From Curvibacter sp. CHRR-16 (lineage in GTDB: Bacteria > Pseudomonadota > Gammaproteobacteria > Burkholderiales > Burkholderiaceae_C), in the NCBI RefSeq assembly GCF_018474005.1, contig NZ_JAHCSH010000007.1, forward strand, positions 47,941-111,940: 64,000 nucleotides of DNA. Reading direction: 5' to 3'. Shown here piece after piece: positions 47,150 to 56,702 of the stretch. Under the pieces are notes generated by a model. The model saw only the letters and a list, made by a program, of their open reading frames with translations, ran no database searches and was not told where the DNA came from. A program made the position numbers and the translations under genes. Numbering within the stretch: position 1 is the stretch's first letter; each line of letters begins with the position of its first letter.

Positions 47150-47177
47150 AAAAAAACCCGCCTCGGCGGGTTTTTTT
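47150..47177. terminator. bidirectional terminator between aapP and glutathione peroxidase
   Basis: ACCCGCC and GGCGGGT form the stem (47156-47171), with A-run before and T-run of seven after. It serves both convergent genes. Confidence 0.88.
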
Positions 47178-47195
47178 ATGGGGTCAACACCCGCA

Positions 47196-47744
47196 TCAGG
47201 CCTTGGCCAATTCTGCTTCGATAGCCTGCACCAAGCGCGGATCGTCACCAGCCACATCGGGCGAGAAGCGGGCCACCACTTGGCCCGAACGACCGATCAG
47301 GAACTTCTCAAAGTTCCACAGCACATCTGTGGGGCCACCGACGATGAGGTTTTTACCAGCCAGACGCTCGCGGAATGGACCTTCGCCCGTGGACTGGGGC
47401 ACCAGCGTGGTCAGCTCTGCATACAGCGGATGCTGGTCTGCACCGACCACCGAAATCTTGGAAAACAGGGGGAACTGCACTTGGTAATTGAGTTGGCAGA
47501 ACTCCGAAATTTCTGCCTCAGTGCCTGGCTCTTGGCCCAAAAAGTTATTGGCCGGAAAGCCCAAAATCTCCAGTCCTTGGGCTTGCTTGGCAGCGTAGAG
47601 CTTTTGCAAACCTTCGTACTGGGGGGTCAGACCGCACTTGGAGGCCACGTTGACCACCAGCAGTACTTTGCCAGCGTAGGCTTGCAAGGTGGTGGCGCTG
47701 CCATCGATGCGTTTGAGGGGGATTTGGGATAGCGTATTGCTCAT
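47196..47744 (-). CDS. glutathione peroxidase family protein
   Basis: 182 residues. Thioredoxin-fold peroxidase with the catalytic Cys (not selenocysteine) in NVASKCGLTPQYEGL, then GFPANNFLGQEPG, and the Trp-Asn pair in WNFEKFLIGRSG completing the catalytic tetrad. Bacterial Cys-type members often use thioredoxin more than glutathione, so the electron donor is open. GGAGT before the ATG supports the start. Complements gshA and ahpCF in peroxide defence; it lies 20 bp downstream of an M14 peptidase gene on the same strand. Confidence 0.92.
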   Translation of the reverse strand: MSNTLSQIPLKRIDGSATTLQAYAGKVLLVVNVASKCGLTPQYEGLQKLYAAKQAQGLEILGFPANNFLGQEPGTEAEISEFCQLNYQVQFPLFSKISVVGADQHPLYAELTTLVPQSTGEGPFRERLAGKNLIVGGPTDVLWNFEKFLIGRSGQVVARFSPDVAGDDPRLVQAIEAELAKA

Positions 47745-47764
47745 GTTTCACTCCTATTGAAAAA

Positions 47765-48595
47765 CTATTTGGCCATTTTCTCGTTGATCCAACGCTGCAA
47801 ATCGAGCCACATCTGCCGCACCTCGGCAGCCTGGGGCATGCGACTGGCGCTGGACAACTCAATCGTGACCACGGGGATACGGCGGTGAATACCGCCGTAG
47901 TTGCCCAACGAACCGGGAAAGATGCCAATTTGATCCAAATACAAACGGCCCAAACGGCTGGGGGGAACAAAGGGGCCATCAAAATCCAGCACCGCATAGG
48001 GGGCGTGGACGCTGACAATCAAATCGGGCTTGAAACTGTCCATTTGCGACAGCACAAACTGGGTTTCTGGCTCGGATGCCGCTTGGTTGCCGGGCCAGCG
48101 ACGTGGATCTTTCTTGGTACGCTTTTCCCAGTAAAGCTTGGCATCACGCTCCCAATTAGGGGTGGGAAAGTTGCGATTCAAATCCACACCATGGGCATTG
48201 GTGCGACGCGAAGGCTTTGCAAACAAACCGTCAGGGTTGATGACAGGAATAAAGCGCCAATAAATGCGCATGGGGGCTTCAGCAGGCGGCGTACGGGCTT
48301 GCTCCAACCAGTCGTACACCAAGCCCCCCGCTGTCATTTCATCCCCATGGATGCCACCAATGACCAATACCCGCAAATCGGGCTTATCCACCGCCACATC
48401 GGTACCCCAAATACTGCGTCCCTGCACGGTGCGCGCTTTCATGTCTTGCAGTCCAGCGGCCACGCACTGGGCTTCTGTCAGGCCAGGTATCTTGGAGGAA
48501 TAATCGTGGCAAACTCTCGCTGCCTGTGCGCTAACTGCTATAAAAAATGTAGCTAAAAGCGCAATAACGGTGTGTTGCAGAGGCATATTTGTCAT
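47765..48595 (-). CDS. periplasmic M14 zinc carboxypeptidase-like protein
   Basis: 276 residues with a signal peptide ending SAQA. M14 catalytic parts: IGGIHGDEMTAG (His and Glu zinc ligands), NPDGLFAKPSRRTNAHGVDLNR with the substrate-binding Asn-Arg, third ligand His in VSVHAPYAVL, and catalytic Glu in VTIELSSAS. The set resembles murein-peptide amidase MpaA, which trims cell-wall peptides, but with export added. The alternative start at the second ATG (three residues in) changes little. Confidence 0.85.
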   Translation of the reverse strand: MTNMPLQHTVIALLATFFIAVSAQAARVCHDYSSKIPGLTEAQCVAAGLQDMKARTVQGRSIWGTDVAVDKPDLRVLVIGGIHGDEMTAGGLVYDWLEQARTPPAEAPMRIYWRFIPVINPDGLFAKPSRRTNAHGVDLNRNFPTPNWERDAKLYWEKRTKKDPRRWPGNQAASEPETQFVLSQMDSFKPDLIVSVHAPYAVLDFDGPFVPPSRLGRLYLDQIGIFPGSLGNYGGIHRRIPVVTIELSSASRMPQAAEVRQMWLDLQRWINEKMAK

Positions 48596-48656
48596 TGTAG
48601 ATGCCTGTACCTCTTGCCCGGCAATTGGCTCCCATTACCCCCACAGCAAGCACGTT

Positions 48657-49982
48657 ATGCCGCATTCTCTCCGCCGAATCCTGCTCTCCCTGCGTGAATG
48701 GATTGCCTCCTCCATTCCTTTGGTTGTTGCCGCTATTGCTTTACTGTGGCTGGCCTACTGGTGGCTAGACCCAGTACCCCCGAAAACACTGCGACTGGCC
48801 ACAGGCCCCGCGCAAAGCGCGTATGCCGAATTTGGTCAGCGCTACACACAAGCCCTGCGCGCCAACGGCATTGAAGTGGAATTGGTGAGCAGTGAGGGTG
48901 CTGCCGACAACTGGGCCAAACTGCAAGCAGGTGATGTGGATGCCGCTTTCATACAAGGGGGTAGCAACCAGCGTAGCGAGGACGATAGCGCACTGCTAAG
49001 TTTGGGTAATTTGTTCAACGAGCCCATCTGGGTCTTTTACCGCCAAAGCGCGGTACGAGATGCCCAAGGACAAACTGTGCGTTTGCAACAAGTCGCACAG
49101 TTGCGCAAACTGCACATCAACATTCCGCCCCAAGGCAGTGGGGCTCCCTACCTACTGGGTCAATTGCTGGATCTCAACCGCATGGATCCAGCACACCTGC
49201 ACATCAGCCATTTGGATCAAACCCCCGCCACCGTAGAGCTGCTCAACCAAAGACTGGATGCTGTGGTCTTTGTATCTGCCCCCGAGGCACCCATTGTGCA
49301 AATGCTGCTGCAAACTCCTGGCATTGGTCTGATGGACTTCCCCCAGCAAGAAGCCTATGCACGGCGCTTGGGCTTCATCACCCCTGCGACCTTGCCCAAC
49401 GGGGTGGTAGACATCGCCAAACGCATGCCACGCCAAGACGTACGCCTGCTGGCAACGACCACCAGCCTGTTGGTGCGCGAAGACGTTCACCCTGCTCTGC
49501 GCCAACTGCTAGCCCAAGCGGCCGTAGGCATACACGGTCAATCGGGATGGTTCAACCGCGCGCACGAATTTCCCAACGGTAACACCAGTGAATACCCACT
49601 GGCCTCCGAGGCCGAACGCACCTACAAAAATGGCACGCCATGGTTACAGCGCTACCTGCCCTTTGGGGTGGCCAACTTGATTGAGCGCATGTGGTTGGCA
49701 CTGGGCATCATCGTGGCGGTACTGATCCCCTTGGGCAAGATCGCCCCACCGTTGTACGCATTCCGGGTGCGTTCCCGGGTATTTCGCTGGTATGCACAAC
49801 TGCGCCACATCGAAGAACAACTGAGCAGCGCCTCTGCCGAGCAACGCCAAGCACTGCTCGCAGAACTCGATGCACTGGAGCGGCGGGTAGAGAAAATCAT
49901 CCTACCGCTGTCTTACACCGACGAACTCTACAACCTGCGCCACCACATGGAGCTGGTGCGCCAACGTCTGCTCAAGGCTTAG
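48657..49982 (+). CDS. TAXI family substrate-binding protein with membrane anchors
   Basis: 441 residues from the ATG at 48657. A first hydrophobic segment (about 20-42) anchors the N-terminus; the middle is a TAXI-type solute-binding domain of TRAP transporters (LRLATGPAQSAYAEFGQRY, GDVDAAFIQGG, INIPPQGSGAPYLL). A second membrane helix (about 345-370) and a C-terminal coiled-coil tail follow. The usual TRAP membrane subunits are not adjacent, so it may be a sensor or orphan binding protein. Its stop is one base from the stop of the opposing DUF1631 gene. Confidence 0.82.
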   Translation: MPHSLRRILLSLREWIASSIPLVVAAIALLWLAYWWLDPVPPKTLRLATGPAQSAYAEFGQRYTQALRANGIEVELVSSEGAADNWAKLQAGDVDAAFIQGGSNQRSEDDSALLSLGNLFNEPIWVFYRQSAVRDAQGQTVRLQQVAQLRKLHINIPPQGSGAPYLLGQLLDLNRMDPAHLHISHLDQTPATVELLNQRLDAVVFVSAPEAPIVQMLLQTPGIGLMDFPQQEAYARRLGFITPATLPNGVVDIAKRMPRQDVRLLATTTSLLVREDVHPALRQLLAQAAVGIHGQSGWFNRAHEFPNGNTSEYPLASEAERTYKNGTPWLQRYLPFGVANLIERMWLALGIIVAVLIPLGKIAPPLYAFRVRSRVFRWYAQLRHIEEQLSSASAEQRQALLAELDALERRVEKIILPLSYTDELYNLRHHMELVRQRLLKA

Positions 49983-49983
49983 T

Positions 49984-52365
49984 CTATAGGCTATTGCGCA
50001 TGGCCTGCTGGGCCACAGCGTCCAAAGCCCCATCCACCAAAGAATGGTCCGCTACGACCATCAGTTGACCATTGCTGACCAACTTGTCGTGGGTGCGGCG
50101 TGTCATGGACTGGGTCTTTCCTTGGGCCGAAGTGAACAAGAAGAGCGTGCCGTGGGGGCTAGCCCATGTAAGCTGGGTTCGTATCCATTGCCCCCCCACA
50201 AACAACTCAATCCAAGTACCCAAGGGCATCATGGCGATTCCGCCTTCAATAGCCCGGGCAGCATCCATATCGGCGATCTCATCACCATCGTCATCGGCAA
50301 TCTCTACTGACTCGACTTCGCTGATCTCCACGAAATTGGACTGCTTGGCCTCTGCAGGCGCCAACCATGGTTCCGCTTGATCCAGCGAGGCAATATCCAC
50401 TTTCTCAATCGGCTTGCTCGCGGTGGTAACAGCCTTAATCCCCTTCAAGCTGGAGAACACTTTCTGGTGTAAACCCATCAGTGCTTCTAAAAACTCGCCC
50501 GTTTTGTCAGCAGGGTAGTCAATGCTCTCCAAACCATCGCGCAGGGTGCCCAAGAGCACCGGCACCAAACGGGTCAACTTGCTCACATTGCGCAACGGCA
50601 ATTCTGGGTGCGAACTCCACAACAAGGCTGAAATGAGTGCTTGGTATTTGTTGGCAGGCTCCGAGCGCTGACCATGCACCAAGCGGGCTTGGGCCACCAC
50701 TTGGGCCCATGGCCCTAGCAAAAATCGCGTCACCACACTGGGTACTTTGTGGATATCGGGCAGGCGCTGCACATCTTCAGCAATCTTTTGGGCCAGTACA
50801 TGGCGTTGCTCCGCTTGCTGCAATGCCCTGACTGCGCGCTCTTTGGCCTGCGCTTGGGCTTGTTCACGGGCCTGCCAACGGGCCAACAACCCCGTCAGCA
50901 CACGCTCAAACGACTGGGCGTTGTAGGAAGCATCGGTATTGAGCAAGGAAACTGCTGCCTCAATACCTGACAAAAACTCCGTATAGCCCTCCGCCTTTTC
51001 AGAACCAAAGGCCAAACTGCGTTGAGACACCTCGTTGAGCAGCTGACGGGCCGGGTGGTTGCGATCCGTGAATAAACGTGGCTCGGCCATGGCCAGCCGC
51101 ATGAGAGGGGGCTCCAGTTGGCGCACCACGCGCTGCACGCGCGGCAACAGACGTCCGTCTTGGGCCATGGTTTCCACCATCATCTGCACCACTTCCAAGC
51201 TCAAACGCTGGGCCACATTGCTGGCAGTGGCACGAATCCCCTCCTTCTCGAAGGCCAAAATGCGTTCTTCTTCTTCAAATGGAAATTCATCCACCACCTG
51301 CTTGCTGCGTTGCTCTAAGCGCTCGAGCATGGCTTCGGTCTGCTGCATTTCTTGCAACGCCTCCAAAGCTGCAGGCACCGTGCTTTGGAACTCGGTGATG
51401 ACGGGGTAATCGTTGCTGCCCGAAGCCTCAAATTGGCGGGCAAAATTTTGCGCAAAAGCCTGTACCCGACTCGTAGGGCGTGGCACATCCTCCATATCGC
51501 CCGCCAACAAGCTACGCAAACGCTCAAGCGTCAGCAATGGATCGGCTGCCACACGGGAACCACTGCTAGTGCGAGGGGCACTGCCAGCACTGCGGCCCGC
51601 AGCCTGTGGCGCAGAAGCAGCCATACGGGAGGCCACCACCTGTTGGGTCAGCCCCCCCATGGGCTGAGGAACCACTTGACGCCCCACTGCTCGTTCGTAA
51701 ACGCCAGCAGATGACACCACCTCAAAACCTGCAGGCTCTACACCCTTGTCCTTGAGCAGTTGAATCCATTCGGTATACAAAACCCGCAACTCTTGCGCCA
51801 AAGTCAGCCCCATCGAGTTGAGCCACTCCAGCCGGGTCGGCAACGGCATTTCGGTGCCGTTGATAGCCCCCTTCAAAGCCTGCAAATAAATCTCAGGGCG
51901 AAAAGGATTGGCGTCTTGGCGAACAGCCGTCAGACCTTGCAAGGGGGGTACCAAGGTGTTGAGCTCAGAGAGCAAGACTTCCAGCACCGCCAAGGCGTTT
52001 TGCTGAACGCGGGCGTTGACCACGCTTTCTTGCACCTGCTCTTCATCCATGAGTTCGAGCTGCTCGAACGACATGTCCGACAAAGAAAGCTTGGGAGCTG
52101 CAACCGCACTGGGCTTGTTTTGCACAAAAGCTTGTCTGAGCTGCTGTGGAAACTGCACGGTCAATTGCTCTTCATTGCGCTGCAACTGCAGCAAGGCGTC
52201 ATTCACGATGTTGCGTTCGCGAATATCACGCCCCGTATCGAGTCGGTTTTGAAACTCCCGCTTGGCTACGATAACCATACGCCCCATGAGTGGCCCGGCA
52301 GACTGTACCGCTTGCTCTAACAAAGACTGGTAGAGCTGCGGATATTCAGGTTTCGGAGCCACCAT
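49984..52365 (-). CDS. DUF1631 family protein, first copy
   Basis: 793 residues, soluble, mainly helical. Recognised by the family's N-terminal RNIVNDALLQLQRNEEQL region and the C-terminal PilZ-like segment GTWIELFVGGQWIRTQLTWA followed by TQSMTRRTHDKLV. Many helices between about 250 and 600 and a variable acidic stretch near 700 (EVESVEIADDDGDEIADMD). Function unknown; the C-terminal segment suggests response to a nucleotide messenger such as cyclic di-GMP, which is inference. GGAGGG before the ATG supports the start. Paralogue at 54113-56398, with ettA between. Confidence 0.8.
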   Translation of the reverse strand: MVAPKPEYPQLYQSLLEQAVQSAGPLMGRMVIVAKREFQNRLDTGRDIRERNIVNDALLQLQRNEEQLTVQFPQQLRQAFVQNKPSAVAAPKLSLSDMSFEQLELMDEEQVQESVVNARVQQNALAVLEVLLSELNTLVPPLQGLTAVRQDANPFRPEIYLQALKGAINGTEMPLPTRLEWLNSMGLTLAQELRVLYTEWIQLLKDKGVEPAGFEVVSSAGVYERAVGRQVVPQPMGGLTQQVVASRMAASAPQAAGRSAGSAPRTSSGSRVAADPLLTLERLRSLLAGDMEDVPRPTSRVQAFAQNFARQFEASGSNDYPVITEFQSTVPAALEALQEMQQTEAMLERLEQRSKQVVDEFPFEEEERILAFEKEGIRATASNVAQRLSLEVVQMMVETMAQDGRLLPRVQRVVRQLEPPLMRLAMAEPRLFTDRNHPARQLLNEVSQRSLAFGSEKAEGYTEFLSGIEAAVSLLNTDASYNAQSFERVLTGLLARWQAREQAQAQAKERAVRALQQAEQRHVLAQKIAEDVQRLPDIHKVPSVVTRFLLGPWAQVVAQARLVHGQRSEPANKYQALISALLWSSHPELPLRNVSKLTRLVPVLLGTLRDGLESIDYPADKTGEFLEALMGLHQKVFSSLKGIKAVTTASKPIEKVDIASLDQAEPWLAPAEAKQSNFVEISEVESVEIADDDGDEIADMDAARAIEGGIAMMPLGTWIELFVGGQWIRTQLTWASPHGTLFLFTSAQGKTQSMTRRTHDKLVSNGQLMVVADHSLVDGALDAVAQQAMRNSL

Positions 52366-52397
52366 GGAACACCCTCCTACGGGAGAAAAACAGACGA

Positions 52398-54059
52398 TTA
52401 CTTCAATGCCTTGTAGCGTACACGCTTGGGCGCAGCGCCTTCTTCACCCAAGCGTTTTTTCTTGTCAGCTTCGTACTCTTGGTAGTTACCATCGAAGAAA
52501 GTCCATTGGCTGTCGCCTTCAGCAGCCAGAATGTGAGTCGCAATACGGTCCAAGAACCAGCGGTCGTGGCTGATGACCATCACGGTACCCGCGTACTCGA
52601 GCAAGGCATCTTCCAAGGCACGCAGGGTTTCCACATCCAAGTCGTTGGAGGGTTCGTCCAGCAGCAACACGTTGCCCCCTTGGATCAAGGTCTTGGCCAA
52701 GTGCAAGCGCCCACGCTCACCACCGGAGAGCATGCCCACTTTTTTCTGCTGGTCGCCACCGTTGAAGTTGAAACGGCCGCAGTAGGCGCGCGAAGCCATT
52801 TGGAACTTGCCGATGTTGAGCATGTCCAGCCCGCCAGAGACGTCTTCCCACACAGTCTTGTCGTCGGACAAAGCATCGCGGGACTGGTCTACATAGGCCA
52901 TCTTGACGGTAGAGCCCACCACCACCTTGCCCGCATCGGGCTGCTCGCGGCCCGCGATCAGCTTGAACAGCGTGGACTTACCGGCACCGTTGGGGCCGAT
53001 GATGCCAACGATGGCACCCGCAGGAATGGTGAAGCTCAGGTTGTCGATCAGCACGCGGTCGCCAAAGGACTTGGTGACGTTGTGGAACTCGAACACCTGG
53101 GTACCCAAGCGGTCGGCCACAGGAATGAAGATTTCCTGTGTTTCGTTGCGCTTTTGGTATTCGTAATCGCTCAATTCCTCGAAGCGGGCAATACGTGCCT
53201 TGCTCTTGGCTTGGCGGCCCTTGGCGTTTTGGCGCACCCAGTCCAGTTCCTTCTTCAAGGCCTTGGCGCGGGCTTCTTCGCCCTTTTGTTCGGCTTCCAA
53301 GCGGCTTTGCTTTTGCGTCAACCAGTCGGAGTAATTGCCCTTGTAGGGAATGCCATGACCACGGTCGAGTTCCAAAATCCACTCAGCCGCATTGTCCAAG
53401 AAGTAGCGATCGTGGGTAATAGCCACCACAGTGCCAGGGAAACGTTGCAGGAACTGCTCCAGCCAGTCCACCGATTCGGCGTCCAAGTGGTTGGTCGGTT
53501 CGTCCAGCAGCAGCATGTCGGGCTTGGATAAGAGCAAACGGCACAGGGCGATACGGCGCTTTTCACCACCGGAAAGCACGCCCACTTTGGCGTCCCATGG
53601 AGGCAAGCGCAGCGCGTCAGCAGCGATTTCCAGCTGGTGCTCAGAATCGGTGCCAGCGGTAGCGATGATGGCTTCCAAGCGCGCTTGCTCGGCAGCCAAG
53701 GCGTCAAAGTCGGCATCGGGCTCGGCATAGGCGGCGTACACCTCTTCCAGTTTGGCCTTGGCAGCAAATACTTCGCCCATGGCCTCTTCGACGCTCTCGC
53801 GCACCGTGTGCTCGGCATTGAGTTGCGGCTCCTGCGGCAGGTAACCGATCTTGATGCCGGGCATGGGGATCGCTTCACCCTCGATCTCCTTGTCCACACC
53901 GGCCATGATCTTGAGCAAAGTGGACTTACCGGAGCCGTTCAGACCCAGCACGCCAATCTTGGCTCCGGGGAAAAAACTAAGCGAAATGTCCTTCAAGATC
54001 TGGCGCTTGGGCGGCACCGTCTTGCTGACACGGTTCATGGAATAAACGTACTGAGCCAT
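52398..54059 (-). CDS. ettA: energy-dependent translational throttle protein EttA
   Basis: 553 residues, ABC-F protein with two ATPase cassettes and no membrane domain. First cassette [13 protein letters not shown] and LSGGEKRRIALCRLL, second GPNGAGKSTLFKLI and LSGGERGRLHLAKTL; between them the arm and linker with WVRQNAKGRQAKSKARI. EttA binds the ribosomal E site and couples translation start to the ATP/ADP ratio. The length and KTVPPKRQILKDISLSF wording fit EttA. Flanked on both sides by DUF1631 genes on the same strand. Confidence 0.97.
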   Translation of the reverse strand: MAQYVYSMNRVSKTVPPKRQILKDISLSFFPGAKIGVLGLNGSGKSTLLKIMAGVDKEIEGEAIPMPGIKIGYLPQEPQLNAEHTVRESVEEAMGEVFAAKAKLEEVYAAYAEPDADFDALAAEQARLEAIIATAGTDSEHQLEIAADALRLPPWDAKVGVLSGGEKRRIALCRLLLSKPDMLLLDEPTNHLDAESVDWLEQFLQRFPGTVVAITHDRYFLDNAAEWILELDRGHGIPYKGNYSDWLTQKQSRLEAEQKGEEARAKALKKELDWVRQNAKGRQAKSKARIARFEELSDYEYQKRNETQEIFIPVADRLGTQVFEFHNVTKSFGDRVLIDNLSFTIPAGAIVGIIGPNGAGKSTLFKLIAGREQPDAGKVVVGSTVKMAYVDQSRDALSDDKTVWEDVSGGLDMLNIGKFQMASRAYCGRFNFNGGDQQKKVGMLSGGERGRLHLAKTLIQGGNVLLLDEPSNDLDVETLRALEDALLEYAGTVMVISHDRWFLDRIATHILAAEGDSQWTFFDGNYQEYEADKKKRLGEEGAAPKRVRYKALK

Positions 54060-54112
54060 GGTGTTTTAGTCTGTTGAATGTAGGTAAACCTCGCATTATC
54101 CGGGTTAGCGCC

Positions 54113-56398
54113 TTAGCGCCGCCCGCGATGGGCCTGAATATCGTTTTGCAACGCCACTTGGGCCACCGCATCGAGAGCGTTGTCCATCACATGCCCATCG
54201 GACACCAAACGCAGCAAACCCAGTCCGCGCAAGCGCGACATGGTGCGACGCGACATGGTGTGCGACAAACCGCCAGAAGACACAAACATGAACAGCGTCC
54301 GGTGCGGGCTGGCCCAGTTGAGCTGGGCACGCAGCCACTGCCCATTCCATGCCAAATCGACCCATGCACCGGGCATGAGTTGGTCGGCAGACCAAGCCGC
54401 TTGCAGCGCAGGATCAGGCTTGGACAGTACGTGCACACCTACAGGCGGCACGTACATGGAATGGTCGGAATCGGAATCCGACTCGCCATCCAACGGCGCA
54501 GAAGCTGAAGCTCTCCACATATCCTCCGCATTGACAGGGGCCAATAACTCTTCTGGCAAATCGACCACTGGACTGCTTGACTCAATCGACCTAACAGCAG
54601 AACTAGACACAGGCTGCACCACCGCCGTCAGTGTTGGTAAAGGTTCAAAAGTGGTACGCGCTGCATCAAAAGCCTGTTCGTGCACCGCAATCATGGCATC
54701 CAGAAACTCTTTGCTTTGCTCATCGGGATACGCAATGGTCTGCAAACCTTGACGCAAGGTCATGAGCATGCGCGGCACCATGCGCATCAGCCGACCCGGA
54801 TGCTTTTGCACCTTGGCTAGCTGTGTACTCCAAATCAGTTTGCGCACCAGTTCTTGGTAGCTTTCGAGCTCAGCGATCGCATCGCTGCCCCGCATCTCAG
54901 CCATCGCTACCACCTGGGCCCAAGGGCCACGCAGGAACTGCTGCACAAACTCAGGAACGGGTCGCGCACCAATCAACTCTGCATGCGACTGAGACCACTT
55001 GGCCGCCAGCAAGTTGCGCTGCTCCTGCAACACCAGTTCTTTGGCTTGGGCTTCGGCACGGGCGCGCACCGAAGCTTCTTCCACCGACCAACGCTCCTCC
55101 AACAACTGCAAATGGTGGGCAAAGGCCGCTGCATCGGCAGGCCCATTGCACAGCGACTGAACCGTAGACTCCAACATCGACTGAAAAGCCACATAGCCCA
55201 AATCGTTGCTATTGCGAAAACCCAAGCTGCGGTGGGTGATACGCTCCAAAAACAAGCGCGCTGGGTGTTTGCGATCACTGAAAAAACGCGGGTCTTGGTC
55301 TGACAAAGTGTTGAGCACCCCCTCCAAATCGGCCAAGCTCAAACGCACATGCAGCGGAATACGGCCATCTTGGGCCAAGTGATCCAACATGAGGTGTACT
55401 ACCTCTTGCCCCAATTGCTTGCCCAACTGCCGCCCTAGCATGCGCTGATTGCGCTCTTGCGCCTCTTCCAAAGACTGGGGTATATCGTGCTGCCCAGCCT
55501 GTTGCGCGCGCTGGCTCAAGCGCTGCATCATGGCATCCACCAGCTTGAGGTCTTCCAACGCCTCAACCGAACTGGGCACCGTGTGCGTAAAGTCTTGCTG
55601 CACTGGCCAGAGGTGGATTTCTTGCGTCAACAAGCGGCGCAGCTTGTCCATGGTGAGCAAAGTACGCTGCACTTTGGTGGGGGTGGTATCAGGCTTGCCA
55701 AACGCATTACCAGCTTGCAATGGCTCCACACCCATGGATCGGAGCCACTCCACCAACTCAGCATAGAGCTGCGACAGCGACGCCCCCAGCAAATTGGCCA
55801 GCATGACTTGCAAGCTGCTGTTGTGGGCATCTTCTGCTGACATCGAGTCATGCAACGCTTGGCGCAGGGCATAAGCATAATTTTCTGGCCGTACAGGGTT
55901 GAATTGCCCTTGCACCGTGGCCCACCCCATCATGCTACTCATCAAGGAGTGCACCTGCCCTACGCGGTCTTGCACACACTGGCATACCGTTTGCTCTGTC
56001 AGGGCCTGCTCAATGTTGGCATCAATCTGATCATCTTCCAGCAGCATGAAATCGTCGAACCGCACAGCCGCTGCTGGAGTAGTTTTTTTGCTCCCACCAT
56101 GGCGCACTTGCTCTTGCAAGTGCATCTGAAAGCACGCCCGAAACACTGGTCGTTGCGCCAAAAATCGGTGCAACACGTCCACCGCCACAGTGGACGATGC
56201 CACAAAGTAAGCCAGTGGTTCAGCGTTGGCCTGTTTGCCCGAGGTGAAATGGTTTAGCTGCGTCTGCACCCCAGCGTACAAGTCGTCCAAAAGTACCGGC
56301 GTTTGCTCCAGCACCATGTCCAAGCAAGTAGAGAGACTGAGCTTCTCTACTGCCATGTCTTTGGCAACGCCCAAACGACGCAACTGGTATTTCTTCAT
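54113..56398 (-). CDS. DUF1631 family protein, second copy
   Basis: 761 residues, helical and soluble, with the same ending as the gene at 49984: WVDLAWNGQWLRAQLNWASP then SHTMSRRTMSRL and a final MDNALDAVAQVAL. Overall similarity to the first copy is much lower outside this segment, so they are old paralogues or have diverged for different partners. The start MKKYQLRRLG has no good ribosome-binding site and could move by a few codons. It ends 53 bp before ettA. Confidence 0.75.
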   Translation of the reverse strand: MKKYQLRRLGVAKDMAVEKLSLSTCLDMVLEQTPVLLDDLYAGVQTQLNHFTSGKQANAEPLAYFVASSTVAVDVLHRFLAQRPVFRACFQMHLQEQVRHGGSKKTTPAAAVRFDDFMLLEDDQIDANIEQALTEQTVCQCVQDRVGQVHSLMSSMMGWATVQGQFNPVRPENYAYALRQALHDSMSAEDAHNSSLQVMLANLLGASLSQLYAELVEWLRSMGVEPLQAGNAFGKPDTTPTKVQRTLLTMDKLRRLLTQEIHLWPVQQDFTHTVPSSVEALEDLKLVDAMMQRLSQRAQQAGQHDIPQSLEEAQERNQRMLGRQLGKQLGQEVVHLMLDHLAQDGRIPLHVRLSLADLEGVLNTLSDQDPRFFSDRKHPARLFLERITHRSLGFRNSNDLGYVAFQSMLESTVQSLCNGPADAAAFAHHLQLLEERWSVEEASVRARAEAQAKELVLQEQRNLLAAKWSQSHAELIGARPVPEFVQQFLRGPWAQVVAMAEMRGSDAIAELESYQELVRKLIWSTQLAKVQKHPGRLMRMVPRMLMTLRQGLQTIAYPDEQSKEFLDAMIAVHEQAFDAARTTFEPLPTLTAVVQPVSSSAVRSIESSSPVVDLPEELLAPVNAEDMWRASASAPLDGESDSDSDHSMYVPPVGVHVLSKPDPALQAAWSADQLMPGAWVDLAWNGQWLRAQLNWASPHRTLFMFVSSGGLSHTMSRRTMSRLRGLGLLRLVSDGHVMDNALDAVAQVALQNDIQAHRGRR

Positions 56399-56490
56399 AA
56401 AGCGTTGAGGGATGTGAATCAGTACTTTTCAAGTGTAGCCACAAGCGTTACACAGTGGTATACGCCACGCAACAGTGCTTCGTGCGACAA

Positions 56491-56589
56491 TCGACCCCGT
56501 TGCAGCCCTTCAGTTAGCTGCAACCCGGCCCGCTCAGTCATTCACCATGTCAGCATGACTGCTTGCCAACGGGTCGATGGCTGGCAAGC
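56491..56589 (+). promoter_or_regulatory. structured leader of rhlE with competing hairpins
   Basis: Within the 304-bp gap 56399-56702. TCGACCC-CGTTG (56491-56502) can pair with CAACGGGTCGA (56567-56577), leaving one base bulged. The second element also lies in the loop of a perfect 8-bp hairpin GCTTGCCA (56561-56568) / TGGCAAGC (56582-56589), and the first overlaps a local hairpin GTTGCAG (56499-56505) / CTGCAAC (56518-56524). The pairings exclude each other, as in switching leaders. The rest of the gap holds only presumed promoters of the two divergent genes. Confidence 0.5.
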
Positions 56590-56702
56590 CCTTACGCTTG
56601 CACCAGCGTTTTGTTAATCCATCTGCCTTTGAACTGAGCGCACCACCCGGTGTGCACTGGCCGGTAAACCCAAGCACCCGGGACGGGCGCATCCTTACAT
56701 TT

